DNA from: Sinomicrobium oceani | GTDB lineage: Bacteria > Bacteroidota > Bacteroidia > Flavobacteriales > Flavobacteriaceae | NCBI RefSeq assembly: GCF_900119185.1 | Contig: NZ_FPJE01000011.1 | Location: 91,938-155,937 of the forward strand | Direction of reading: 5' to 3' | DNA: 64,000 nt | Part shown: positions 16,891 through 24,991 of the stretch, piece after piece | How positions within the stretch are numbered: position 1 is the first letter of the stretch | How the letters are laid out: the number at the start of each line of letters is the position of its first letter | Notes under the pieces: model-generated | Told to the model about the DNA's origin: nothing | Seen by the model: only the letters and a program-made list of their open reading frames with translations | Database searches by the model: none | Program-made: the position numbers and the translations under genes

Positions 16891-19059
16891 GTGAAATATT
16901 ATCTCACCGGAATGCTGTTACTATGCGTATATAGTATGGCATTCGCACAACACACTTTTGAAACTTATATCAAAGACGAGCACAACCGGGAACCCTTACC
17001 GGGGGTTTCCGTATATTTCCCGGAACTGGAAAAAGGAGGGGCGAGCGACTCCGACGGCTTTATTTCCATTCCGGGTATTCCCACAGGGAAATACACCATA
17101 GAATTCCGGTATATGGGATACGGCTCCCTGCAGATCGAACAAACATTTCCCGTTCCGGCAAACGACTTACCGCTCGTCTTTTATCTTTCTCCAACGCATG
17201 AAACCATGGATGAAGTGGTCCTCACATCTACCCGGAGTACCCGGACCATTGAAGACATTCCCACCCGTATAGAGTTTATTGCCGGAGAAGAACTTGCCGA
17301 GAAAGGAAACATGAAACCCGGTGATATCAGGATGCTGCTCAATGAAAGTACCGGTATTCAGACCCAGCAAACCTCTGCAACAAGTTATAATTCGAGTATT
17401 CGTATCCAGGGGCTGGACGGAAAGTACACCCAGCTCCTCAGGGATGGTCTCCCGTTGTATTCCGGCTACTCCGGTGGGTTGAGCCTGATGCAGATTGCGC
17501 CGCTGGACCTGAAACAGGTAGAAGTTATCAAGGGATCTTCATCCACGCTATACGGGGGCGGGGCCATTGCCGGCCTCGTCAACCTGATATCCAGGACACC
17601 CGAAGAAAAAAGACAGCTCAACTTTATGGTTAACGGTACCTCTGCACTTGGGCTCGATGCCAGTGGGTTTTATGCGGAAAAATACGGAAAAGCCGGTATT
17701 ACGGTTTTTGCCTCCTATAATAAAGGTACTGCCTATGACCCGGCAGACATAGGCCTTACCGCTATTCCGGAGTTTGAGCGTTTTACGCTAAATCCGAAAC
17801 TGTTTCTCTACCTGAATCATACCGAGATACAACTGGGGCTTAACTATGTTACCGAAAACCGCCTTGGCGGAAGCATGGATTTCATCGGGGATAAAAGTGA
17901 TTCGGGCTATTTCGAAAAAAACAATACCGACCGGGTCTCCACGCAGTTCCTGGCTACCCATACCCTTTCCGAACACACCCGTTTACAGGCGAAAAACAGT
18001 ATAAGCCTGTTCAAAAGGAATATCGGTATTCCCGGATATACCTTTGGCGGGGAACAGGTCTCTTCCTTTTCGGAAGTCAACATCACTGTTAACAATGAGA
18101 AAACAGAATGGGTAGGTGGTCTTAATCTATGGACGGAAAACTTTACCCAGTCTGATGGAGACCCCGGGCAGGACCTGAGTTTTTCCGATCATACTTTAGG
18201 AGCTTTTATACAGAATACCTGGAACATTTCAGGAAAGTGGACTCTCGAAACCGGTTTACGCGGCGATTACCAGAACCATTATGGCAGCTTTTTCCTGCCT
18301 CGTTTCTCCCTGATGTTCGAACCTTCCTACCGGCTTACCTTCCGTACCGGTGGCGGGCTCGGTTACAAAACCCCCACCATTTTTACCGAAGATACCGAAC
18401 GCTTACAGTTCCGTAACGTCCTACCTCCGGATATTTCGGGGAGCAAAGCAGAAAAATCTACGGGAATAAACCTCGATATCAATTATCGCTGGCCCATAGC
18501 CGGTGACTTAAGTCTTTCTACGAATACTTTACTGTTCTACACCCGGATCGATGATCCGTTGGTTCTCACATCCGATGATAACCGTACATACCGGTTTACA
18601 CAACCGGAAGGATATGTCAATACACAGGGCATCGAAGCCAATATGAAATGGGGATACAAGGATTTTAAACTGTTTATGGGATATACCTACGCCGATGTAA
18701 AGGAACACTATGCCAACGGCACGTCTCCCTATCCCCTGGTAGCCAAACACCGGCTCAACAATGTGTTGATGTACGAAAAACACGAAAACTTCTGGGTCGG
18801 CCTGGAAGCCTATTACTACAGCCCGCAAGGCCTGAACGACGGTTCTACCGGGAAGTCATACTGGATTATGGGTATTATGTCAGAAAAAAAGCTGGGAGAA
18901 CATTTTTCTGTTTTTCTCAACCTCGAAAATATGCTCGATACCCGGCAAACCCGGTTCGACACCATCTATACCGGGAGCATCAATGATCCGCAGTTCCGGG
19001 ATATCTATGCTCCCGTAGACGGTTTTGTCGTTAACGGCGGTTTCAAGGTGATGCTCTGA
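16891..19059 (+). CDS. TonB-dependent receptor (CirA/FepA-like)
   Basis: 722 residues from a GTG start, chosen because it completes a good signal peptide (MKYYLTGMLLLCVYSMAFAQ); the first ATG is at 16912. An N-terminal carboxypeptidase-regulatory-like domain (about 20-105, REPLPGVSVYFPELEKGGAS) precedes the plug (about 115-225, VEVIKGSSSTLYGGGAIAGL) and the barrel. It resembles receptors for catecholate siderophores or other metal complexes. It is the second gene of a two-gene operon with the DUF6660-like protein; this pairing hints at a transition metal other than the usual siderophore iron. It ends in the typical GGFKVML. Confidence 0.88.
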   Translation: MKYYLTGMLLLCVYSMAFAQHTFETYIKDEHNREPLPGVSVYFPELEKGGASDSDGFISIPGIPTGKYTIEFRYMGYGSLQIEQTFPVPANDLPLVFYLSPTHETMDEVVLTSTRSTRTIEDIPTRIEFIAGEELAEKGNMKPGDIRMLLNESTGIQTQQTSATSYNSSIRIQGLDGKYTQLLRDGLPLYSGYSGGLSLMQIAPLDLKQVEVIKGSSSTLYGGGAIAGLVNLISRTPEEKRQLNFMVNGTSALGLDASGFYAEKYGKAGITVFASYNKGTAYDPADIGLTAIPEFERFTLNPKLFLYLNHTEIQLGLNYVTENRLGGSMDFIGDKSDSGYFEKNNTDRVSTQFLATHTLSEHTRLQAKNSISLFKRNIGIPGYTFGGEQVSSFSEVNITVNNEKTEWVGGLNLWTENFTQSDGDPGQDLSFSDHTLGAFIQNTWNISGKWTLETGLRGDYQNHYGSFFLPRFSLMFEPSYRLTFRTGGGLGYKTPTIFTEDTERLQFRNVLPPDISGSKAEKSTGINLDINYRWPIAGDLSLSTNTLLFYTRIDDPLVLTSDDNRTYRFTQPEGYVNTQGIEANMKWGYKDFKLFMGYTYADVKEHYANGTSPYPLVAKHRLNNVLMYEKHENFWVGLEAYYYSPQGLNDGSTGKSYWIMGIMSEKKLGEHFSVFLNLENMLDTRQTRFDTIYTGSINDPQFRDIYAPVDGFVVNGGFKVML

Positions 19060-19073
19060 GCGTAGTTGTATCA

Positions 19074-19119
19074 TTCAGGAGACGGTATGAGTCCGGTTAT
19101 CGTCTCCTGAATTTATTTT
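19074..19119 (+). terminator. Intrinsic terminator of the DUF6660/TonB operon
   Basis: Perfect 11-bp stem TTCAGGAGACG / CGTCTCCTGAA (19074-19084 and 19101-19111), a 16-base loop, then a T-rich tail (TTTATTTT). Confidence 0.8.
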
Positions 19120-19216
19120 CCATGATTAAAGTACACGGCATCCGTATTACCCGGTGATATATGCCGCTTTACAATACATTTTGAAATATGTACAGACAAG
19201 ACGACTGCAAGAGTCT

Positions 19217-19966
19217 CTATCTCCTGTGCACTACACCTTTTTGTTTATAATGACGCCTTGCCCTGATCCAGGTATAGCGGAAATTATCGTAAAACAGGCT
19301 GGTCATTAATATCAGGACACACAGCAACAGCGTATGCAGTTTCATACCGAGTGCGGAATAAAAAAATCCGCCGGCCAGTCCGCCTGCAAAAAAGAAAGCA
19401 ATAATAAACAACCGCAGCCTGATATTGTCTCTCAAGCGTTTCCGCTGCGGATACGATCGCGGAAAAAAGAGATGCGATATGTCTATCCCCAGATCCGTAA
19501 AAAGTCCGGTGAGGTGCGTGGTCCGGACCACCGCATTGGAGATCTTGGTTACATAAGAGTTTTGCAGTCCCATGGCAAAAAGCAACAGGCAAACCAGCAT
19601 ATCCGCATATTCCGGTCCTGTACCATAGCCGAGCACCACGACAGCGACCAGCACCAGGCACTCCGTCATTGTGGGAATTACAAAGACGTTCAGTCTCCTG
19701 TTGTTACGGTACTTTTCGATAAGCAGACCGGATAGGAACGATCCTAACAAAAACGAAAAGATATAAAGAAAATAAACCGTACCTTTCCATACCTCTGCCC
19801 CCGCAACATCATGTATAAACAAGGCAAAATGCCCGGTAACGTTGGTGGTTAACTGGTGAAAAGCCAGGAAACCCGTCACATTGACCATTCCGGCTACAAA
19901 CGAAAGTACGGTAGCAATCTGCAGGTTATGCTTTAGCGTTCTGCTCTTGCCCTGATGCCTGAACAT
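19217..19966 (-). CDS. YoaK/DUF1275 family membrane protein
   Basis: 249 residues with about six hydrophobic segments (for example LSFAGMVNVTGFLAF-like start at 17-40, TVYFLYIFSFLLGSFLSGLL, MLVCLLLFAMGLQNSYV, LFIIAFFFAGGLAGGFF, LHTLLLCVLILMTSLFY). The family landmarks G-x-V-N-V-T-G-F near the N-terminus, GLQNSYVTKISNAVVRTTHLTG and TDLGIDI are present. YoaK-type proteins are inner-membrane proteins of unknown transport function. It is a single gene, convergent with the TonB operon terminator. Confidence 0.8.
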   Translation of the reverse strand: MFRHQGKSRTLKHNLQIATVLSFVAGMVNVTGFLAFHQLTTNVTGHFALFIHDVAGAEVWKGTVYFLYIFSFLLGSFLSGLLIEKYRNNRRLNVFVIPTMTECLVLVAVVVLGYGTGPEYADMLVCLLLFAMGLQNSYVTKISNAVVRTTHLTGLFTDLGIDISHLFFPRSYPQRKRLRDNIRLRLFIIAFFFAGGLAGGFFYSALGMKLHTLLLCVLILMTSLFYDNFRYTWIRARRHYKQKGVVHRR

Positions 19967-20151
19967 ATCACTCTATAGGTTTAAAACAGGGACGCTTAAA
20001 CATCGTCCCCAACATAGTAAAGGTATAAGGTTTTTACAGGTTTGAACCGTTTTTTAGTGAAAAATATATGTGATACTGTTTTATTGTCCCTTATCGTACG
20101 GGATAAGCTTTATATTTATATCAGTTTTATTTTGAAGAAACCGAACACAAA

Positions 20152-21387
20152 ATGGAATACAAAATACTTTTTGATAAGGTAAGAACAATAGTCAGACACC
20201 ATAATGAGCTAAAGCGATTAAAAGGAGAAAACTTTAATATATTTGATGTGCTCAATCTTCAGACCAATGAAGTCCGGACACATTCTGCCTTTCTGGCCGA
20301 ACTACTGAATCCAAAAGGTTCTCACCTTATGGGAACCGTTTTTCTGAAGGCTTTCCTGGAAACCATCCGGCACGACAACAACTTCACGACAAAAGATGAA
20401 AACCTGAAGTTCGACACTTCTACAGCAATTGTCAATGTAGAAGTACATATCGGTACTATAACGACAGAAACAGGAGGACGTATCGATATTCTACTCGAAG
20501 ATCGCAGGAAAAATACCATTACCATAGAAAACAAAATCGATGCTTGCGATCAGGACAACCAGATACTCCGCTATTACAATTATAACCATCCTAAAAATAC
20601 GGTCTATTATCTGAACAAGTACGGAGATGAGCCCAGCATCGAAAGTAAAAAACACCTGAAGTCCGAGACCGATTTTCACATTATTAGTTATCGTCATCAC
20701 ATTATTTCCTGGCTCGAAAAATGCCATACACTGGCCGCAGATCAGCCCATTCTCAGAGAAAGTATAAAACAATACCAAATCTTAATAAAAAAATTGACCA
20801 ATACTCTCGAAAACAAACAAAAAATGGAACTCCACCAATTGATAGTAAATAATCTCGAAGAAGCCGAACTCATCGCCAGGAATTATGATAGTGTTCTGGC
20901 ACAGATACGCGATACATTCAGAAATGCATTGCTGAAAGCATTAAAACAATATCAGGAACGGGCAAACGAACTGAAAGACTACGAAATAAAAATCAATAAG
21001 ACTGTGAACGCTACCTATTCGGGCATTTGGATCCCTCAAAAAGAAAATTCCAATAAGATGTTCGGGATATGTAGTTTTAGCGGGCAGGGACACTTGGAGG
21101 GGACGTTGTTTGTAGGACTATACAGTAAGGACCCCATAATCACTAAAGAGCTTTCCCCTATTAATTCCAATAAAGACTGGAGACATTATCAGAACCTGAC
21201 CTATGATTATAACGGCAGTGAAAATAAAATTATCAATTGTTCCGATAAAGCATTTTTAAAGTATGTAAATCATCCGGAAAATCTAAAGAAAGTGGTCAGC
21301 GAACTCACAAAACAGATCATCACTTTTATCGAAGCCCACGCCGGAGATCTCGGTAAAAACAAGGACAGCCCATCTCCCGGGATCTGA
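20152..21387 (+). CDS. PD-(D/E)XK nuclease family protein (PDDEXK_4-like)
   Basis: 411 residues. The N-terminal third has FNIFDVLNLQTNEVRTHSAF and LAELLNPKGSH, followed by the nuclease core GRIDILLEDRRKNTITIENK (Asp, then Glu-x-Lys). A conserved QDNQILRYYNY follows. This is the layout of the PDDEXK_4 family, often solitary genes thought to act in defence or restriction. The second half (about 220-411) is a helical, charged extension. No methyltransferase, helicase or toxin partner is adjacent. The upstream region has TATATTTA (20111-20118) as a possible promoter box. The family is clear; its DNA target is unknown. Confidence 0.8.
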   Translation: MEYKILFDKVRTIVRHHNELKRLKGENFNIFDVLNLQTNEVRTHSAFLAELLNPKGSHLMGTVFLKAFLETIRHDNNFTTKDENLKFDTSTAIVNVEVHIGTITTETGGRIDILLEDRRKNTITIENKIDACDQDNQILRYYNYNHPKNTVYYLNKYGDEPSIESKKHLKSETDFHIISYRHHIISWLEKCHTLAADQPILRESIKQYQILIKKLTNTLENKQKMELHQLIVNNLEEAELIARNYDSVLAQIRDTFRNALLKALKQYQERANELKDYEIKINKTVNATYSGIWIPQKENSNKMFGICSFSGQGHLEGTLFVGLYSKDPIITKELSPINSNKDWRHYQNLTYDYNGSENKIINCSDKAFLKYVNHPENLKKVVSELTKQIITFIEAHAGDLGKNKDSPSPGI

Positions 21388-21528
21388 CAGCACGCCCATA
21401 CCGTTATTAAGCCTGTGTATTGCAGATTTCTCATCACTGTCCGTTGCGAGCGTTAAAAAATTATTAATCCGGGTAAAGTTCAACACCATATTCACAGGAA
21501 AATCGTAAATTAAACGAAACACCAAGTC

Positions 21529-22815
21529 ATGAAAAAACCTACATTATCGCTGAGTATACTCCTTTTGTTATGTATAAGTTACAGTTGCAGGAACGACAAA
21601 AAACTTTCCCGGCAGGAAAAAAAGGAAGTCGTTGAAAACTACGATTCCACCACGGTAAAAACCACGGTGGGCGATCTGCTATTGCCGCCGCCCTACGCTA
21701 CCGAAGCGGTGACCAAAGAAAGTAAAACCGTGGCCTGGAAAGACGACCAGGCCCCGAAAGCCCCCGAGGGCTTTACGGTGACCCGGTTTGCCGATGAATT
21801 CGATAGTCCACGGTGGACGTATATCGCACCCAACGGTGATTATTTCGTCGCCGAGGCCGGCACGAGAAACAGTGCAGACCGGATTACCCTGCTCCGCGAT
21901 ACCGATGATGATGCCCAACCGGACCTTCGCCATGTCTTTCTCGAAGACCTCAATCAGCCCCTGGGCATGCTCGTTCTGAACGGTTATTTTTATGTAGCCA
22001 ATACGGACGGGCTCTACCGATACCCCTATACCGAAGGTGATACCCGGATCGAAACGGAAGGCGAAAAGATCGTGGAACTCTCGGCCAGCGGGTATAACAA
22101 CCACTGGACACGTAATATCATCAGTAACCGGGACGGCAGTAAAATTTATATTTCCGTAGGGTCCGCCAGTAATGTCGGCGAACAGGGTATGGAAAAAGAA
22201 GAAGGCCGCGCCCTGATCTTTGAGGTCAACCCGGACGGGAGCGGAAAAAGGGTTTATGCCTCCGGCCTTCGCAACCCGGTAGGTATGGACTGGAACCCGG
22301 TAACAGGCGACTTATGGACCGCGGTCAACGAAAGGGACGAACTGGGCGACGGGCTGGTTCCCGACTATGCCACCCGTGTACAGGACGGTGGCTGGTATGG
22401 TTGGCCGTATTCGTATTTCGGACAGGTCCGCGACCCGCGCTGGAAAGACGATCCCCACCCCGATGAAGTCCGTAAAGCCATTGTCCCCGATGTGCCGCTG
22501 GGCAGCCATACCGCATCGCTCGGACTGGCATTCTACGATGCCAAAACTTTTCCGGAACACTACCATAACGGAGCTTTTATAGGGCAACACGGTTCGTGGA
22601 ACCGATCGGACTTCAGCGGATATAAGGTTGTTTTTATCCCCTTCCATGAAGGCTTCCCCCAACCACCGGAAGATTTCCTCACCGGGTTTATCGCAGACGA
22701 AGGGAATGACGAAGTCTATGGCCGCCCTGTTGGTGTTACCGTAACCCCCGCCGGCGACCTGCTCGTCAATGACGATGAGGGTGGTATAATATGGCGGGTG
22801 CGTGTGGATAAATAG
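21529..22815 (+). CDS. Lipoprotein PQQ-dependent sorbosone/glucose dehydrogenase-like
   Basis: 428 residues. Signal peptide with lipobox SYSC (Cys at about 20). A six-bladed propeller domain of the glucose/sorbosone dehydrogenase family begins near residue 75 (GFTVTRFADEFDSPRWTYIA, NGDYFVAEAGTRNSADRITL), with NNHWTRNIISNRDGSKIYIS, GLRNPVGMDW, and a final GRPVGVTVTPAGDLLVNDD. Members oxidise sugars in the periplasm using PQQ. It is monocistronic, and the convergent Coa1-like gene ends 9 bases downstream. PQQ biosynthesis genes are not in the window, so the cofactor is presumed from family. Confidence 0.85.
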   Translation: MKKPTLSLSILLLLCISYSCRNDKKLSRQEKKEVVENYDSTTVKTTVGDLLLPPPYATEAVTKESKTVAWKDDQAPKAPEGFTVTRFADEFDSPRWTYIAPNGDYFVAEAGTRNSADRITLLRDTDDDAQPDLRHVFLEDLNQPLGMLVLNGYFYVANTDGLYRYPYTEGDTRIETEGEKIVELSASGYNNHWTRNIISNRDGSKIYISVGSASNVGEQGMEKEEGRALIFEVNPDGSGKRVYASGLRNPVGMDWNPVTGDLWTAVNERDELGDGLVPDYATRVQDGGWYGWPYSYFGQVRDPRWKDDPHPDEVRKAIVPDVPLGSHTASLGLAFYDAKTFPEHYHNGAFIGQHGSWNRSDFSGYKVVFIPFHEGFPQPPEDFLTGFIADEGNDEVYGRPVGVTVTPAGDLLVNDDEGGIIWRVRVDK

Positions 22816-22823
22816 CTCAGCTA

Positions 22824-23273
22824 TTATTTCTTAAACACTTCCGGATCGACTTCTATAGTCTTGCCTTTATGCCGCCCGGATTTTATCCGTACACCAATGC
22901 GCGAATATACCCAATTACCCGTAATTTTCCGGGCTGTAATATCAAGGCGTCCCCGACCACGGTTCCCTGAAATACGGATCGTGGCATCAACCGTATTATC
23001 ATCGTGGTAAATGACTTCTCCTTCGAGTATGGCCAGTTTATCTACCGGTTCAAGCTCCCCGAGAATCTCTATCACCTCCTCATCCACAGCAGCTTTTGCC
23101 CATGCTTTTTCATAAAGTTCACTATCATTATAAGCCCTAACAAGATTTACAGTAGCTTCGGGCATATCAGTTACGACAAAGATTCCTGCCAAGATCAAGG
23201 CTATCCCACTCAGAGAAATAATCCACAAGCGGTTTCGTCGCCAACCTTTTTTGGCTAAGGGCAAATGATGATC
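22824..23273 (-). CDS. Coa1/cytochrome-oxidase-assembly-like membrane protein
   Basis: 149 residues from ATG 23273 (MDHHLPLAKKGWRRNRLW); an upstream in-frame ATG at 23345 gives a poorer start. One N-terminal membrane helix (IISLSGIALILAGIFVV) is followed by ELYEKAWAKAAVDEEVIEILGE, then ATIRISGNRGRGRLDITARKI and WVYSRIGVRI. These match the Coa1/Tim21-like family, membrane-anchored domains common in Bacteroidota with an unproven link to oxidase assembly. It is a single gene convergent with the dehydrogenase. Confidence 0.7.
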   Translation of the reverse strand, partial: DHHLPLAKKGWRRNRLWIISLSGIALILAGIFVVTDMPEATVNLVRAYNDSELYEKAWAKAAVDEEVIEILGELEPVDKLAILEGEVIYHDDNTVDATIRISGNRGRGRLDITARKITGNWVYSRIGVRIKSGRHKGKTIEVDPEVFKK

Positions 23274-23385
23274 CATATACAATATGTTTTTCAATAAGAC
23301 TATATATGCAAGACGATTTCCTTCCGGGGTTGTTACAATCTCCACCGCAAAATTTTAAAAAGCCTGTATATAAAATAAAGAACAG

Positions 23386-23595
23386 TCACCATCCCGGGAG
23401 GAAGAGCGGAAAATAAGTCTTAAAATATTTCGGGGCATTACTGATATGGGTTTCGACCGTGCGAATAGAGATATTGGGTTCTTCTGCGATTTCCTGGTTG
23501 TTGTATTCTTGGATACGCGACATATAAAAAATTTGCGGCATTTGCCGGGACAAGGCCCGGCAAACTGCTGTAAGAACGGTATTGATTGTTCTCAC
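23386..23595 (-). pseudogene. Remnant of an ECF sigma factor (region 4 only)
   Basis: The 69-residue frame matches only the C-terminal part of FecI-like sigma factors: QMPQIFYMSRIQEYNNQEIA, then NISIRTVETHISNAPKYFKT, ending FPLFLPGW. Region 2 is absent; the lipoprotein gene at 23592 overlaps where it should be. The usual L-P-x-x-C and ERL-like residues are degraded (ALSRQMP, AEEPN). It is best read as the tail of a broken sigma gene rather than a functional DNA-binding protein. Confidence 0.65.
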
Positions 23596-24017
23596 TTTTT
23601 GATAGTAAACCCGGAAGGAGCCTTCAGCACACCCCGGTCGTACATATTTATATAGATGGAGACCGTATCTGAAGCACCTTCCCAGCTTACCCTGTAGTTA
23701 TCGAGCATGGCCATTCCCATAAAGCCGTTTTTGCTCTTTACGGCACAGCAACTGCCTGCCCTGTAATAACTGATCTGCTGCCCTTCCGGCCCGGCAAGCG
23801 CATTCAGAAACCTTCTTTCATTCAACGGACCTTCTTTCTCTTTGACCCCGCCTACTTCCACGGGTTTTTCCGGGGTGAGCCCGTAATCGGGATCTTCGGA
23901 AATTTCGCTCAGCAAAAAAGTTTGATCGTTCAGCAGCCTGTGTTCCGTGATTTTTTTCGGGGTTTTGCATGCACAGACCAAAACAAGCAATCCCGTCACC
24001 GTAATTTTTCTTATCAT
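23592..24017 (-). CDS. Lipoprotein of the family mis-named 2-dehydro-3-deoxyphosphooctonate aldolase
   Basis: 141 residues. Signal peptide with lipobox VCAC (Cys at about 16). The conserved pattern DPDYGLTPEKPVEVGG, GPLNERRFLNAL, GPEGQQISYYRAGSCCAVKS and closing IYINMYDRGVLKAPSGFTI is typical of a small Bacteroidota lipoprotein family often mis-annotated as KdsA-related. It has no aldolase barrel. Function is unknown. The paired Cys (GSCC) and NERRFLN are the most conserved features. It is followed immediately by the sigma factor remnant. Confidence 0.75.
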   Translation of the reverse strand: MIRKITVTGLLVLVCACKTPKKITEHRLLNDQTFLLSEISEDPDYGLTPEKPVEVGGVKEKEGPLNERRFLNALAGPEGQQISYYRAGSCCAVKSKNGFMGMAMLDNYRVSWEGASDTVSIYINMYDRGVLKAPSGFTIKK

Positions 24018-24241
24018 AATTCATCGGTTTTATCGGTTTATATCAAGGGCCTCACAAGAAGTGTACCATATAGCCCGATACGGATGGGCTTACTGCGGTA
24101 TCGAAGAATAATCTCAGGACTACGCTGTAACCTCCTTTATAGAAATACAACCTGGTAGCCTGATTATCGCAATGAGAATAACCATCGGAATGTTACAGGG
24201 TCTTTGGCTACAAAAAAAAGACTAATCTCAAAAACTGACTT

Positions 24242-24249
24242 TATCTTTG
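24242..24249 (+). promoter_or_regulatory. TAnnTTTG box ahead of a membrane-protein gene
   Basis: TATCTTTG, a full match to the box, but no TTG at the expected distance. It places transcription start near 24255, favouring the ATG at 24266 over those at 24251 and 24257. Confidence 0.5.
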
Positions 24250-24265
24250 TATGCAAATGGTTCTT

Positions 24266-24732
24266 ATGAAGTATTCCTTCCGACAAAGCATACTGGTCTC
24301 TTACCTTATCGGTGCCCCTATAGGAATTTTTGCGGTAGTCGCCACCTTCTGGGTTCCCGCATTGTTCTCGGGAGAAGGTTTATCCTCCATGCTTATGGGG
24401 GCTGTGTACGGGATTCCGGCCATTGGCCTCCTCGCCGCATTTCTGATCGCCTTGTGGTGGGGAGGAAAACTGTCGGCCAAAGACATACAACAGGGAAAAC
24501 CCCTGCTCCTGGTCTCTTTCAGGTACTCCCTCTTGATTAATAGTATCATCTGGGCGGTATCCTCGCGATCACATCAGGGCGTGAAGGCTTTTTATTAATG
24601 CTTCCGGCAGGTATCGCTTTTCCTGCATGTACCGCGATAACCACATTAACTATCGGCCTTGCTATCGCATACTGCATCCGGGGCATCCATCGCAGGCACC
24701 GTGTCCGAAATTTAAACATGGTTTCCGAATAA
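24266..24732 (+). pseudogene. Small four-helix membrane protein gene with a frameshift
   Basis: The frame from 24266 (MKYSFRQSILVSYLIGAPIG) has three hydrophobic segments and breaks after INSIIWAV, ending at 24598. If one base is restored near TGGGCGG (24551-24557), reading continues as GGILAITSGREGFLLMLPAG, then a fourth helix (TAITTLTIGLAIAYCI), RGIHRRHRVRNLN and a stop at 24732. The continuation is clearly membrane-protein-like, so this is either a genuine single-base deletion or a sequencing error. Family not recognised. The short inverted-repeat element starts 2 bases after the stop. Confidence 0.6.
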
Positions 24733-24734
24733 TC

Positions 24735-24965
24735 AACGTGAATAATGGATAAGCAGAAATATAAAGTACTGATCAACAGATGATGTATTCGTAATGATTT
24801 GGATATTTCTTCCAAAGCCGTAACGGAAAAGCGTCTCCCGATAACCGGGAGCGAAGAGCCGACTAAGGAGGCGGTGTGGCCATCTTCCGGAGGCAGGTAG
24901 CATACCCTCAAAGGCAGGCGCAAACCTGCCGGGCGACTGCCGCCCCTTCGCATAGTATTCACGTT
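24735..24965. mobile_element. Short inverted-repeat element, copy A (231 bp, MITE-like)
   Basis: Perfect 10-bp terminal inverted repeats AACGTGAATA ... TATTCACGTT. The interior shares long stretches with copy B at 44.1 kb: AACGTGAATAATGRATAA at the left, CCAAAGCC, AAGCGTCTCCYGATAACC and GGGAGCGAAG, and GTGGCCATCT. It encodes no protein, and GC-rich subterminal sequences can pair with each other. AATAA occurs just outside both ends (24728-24732 and 24966-24970), offset by 2 bases at the left. It lies between the frameshifted gene and the sulfatase. Confidence 0.7.
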
Positions 24966-24991
24966 AATAAGGTCATACCGTAACCTTACGG

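Noticed and set aside
22815-22835. Short hairpin AATAG...CTATT between two convergent genes
   Set aside because: Stem of about five pairs overlapping both stop codons; not convincing as a terminator.
23592-24017. KdsA-like name for the lipoprotein
   Set aside because: The protein is far too small for an aldolase barrel and has a lipoprotein signal; the common database name is not supported.
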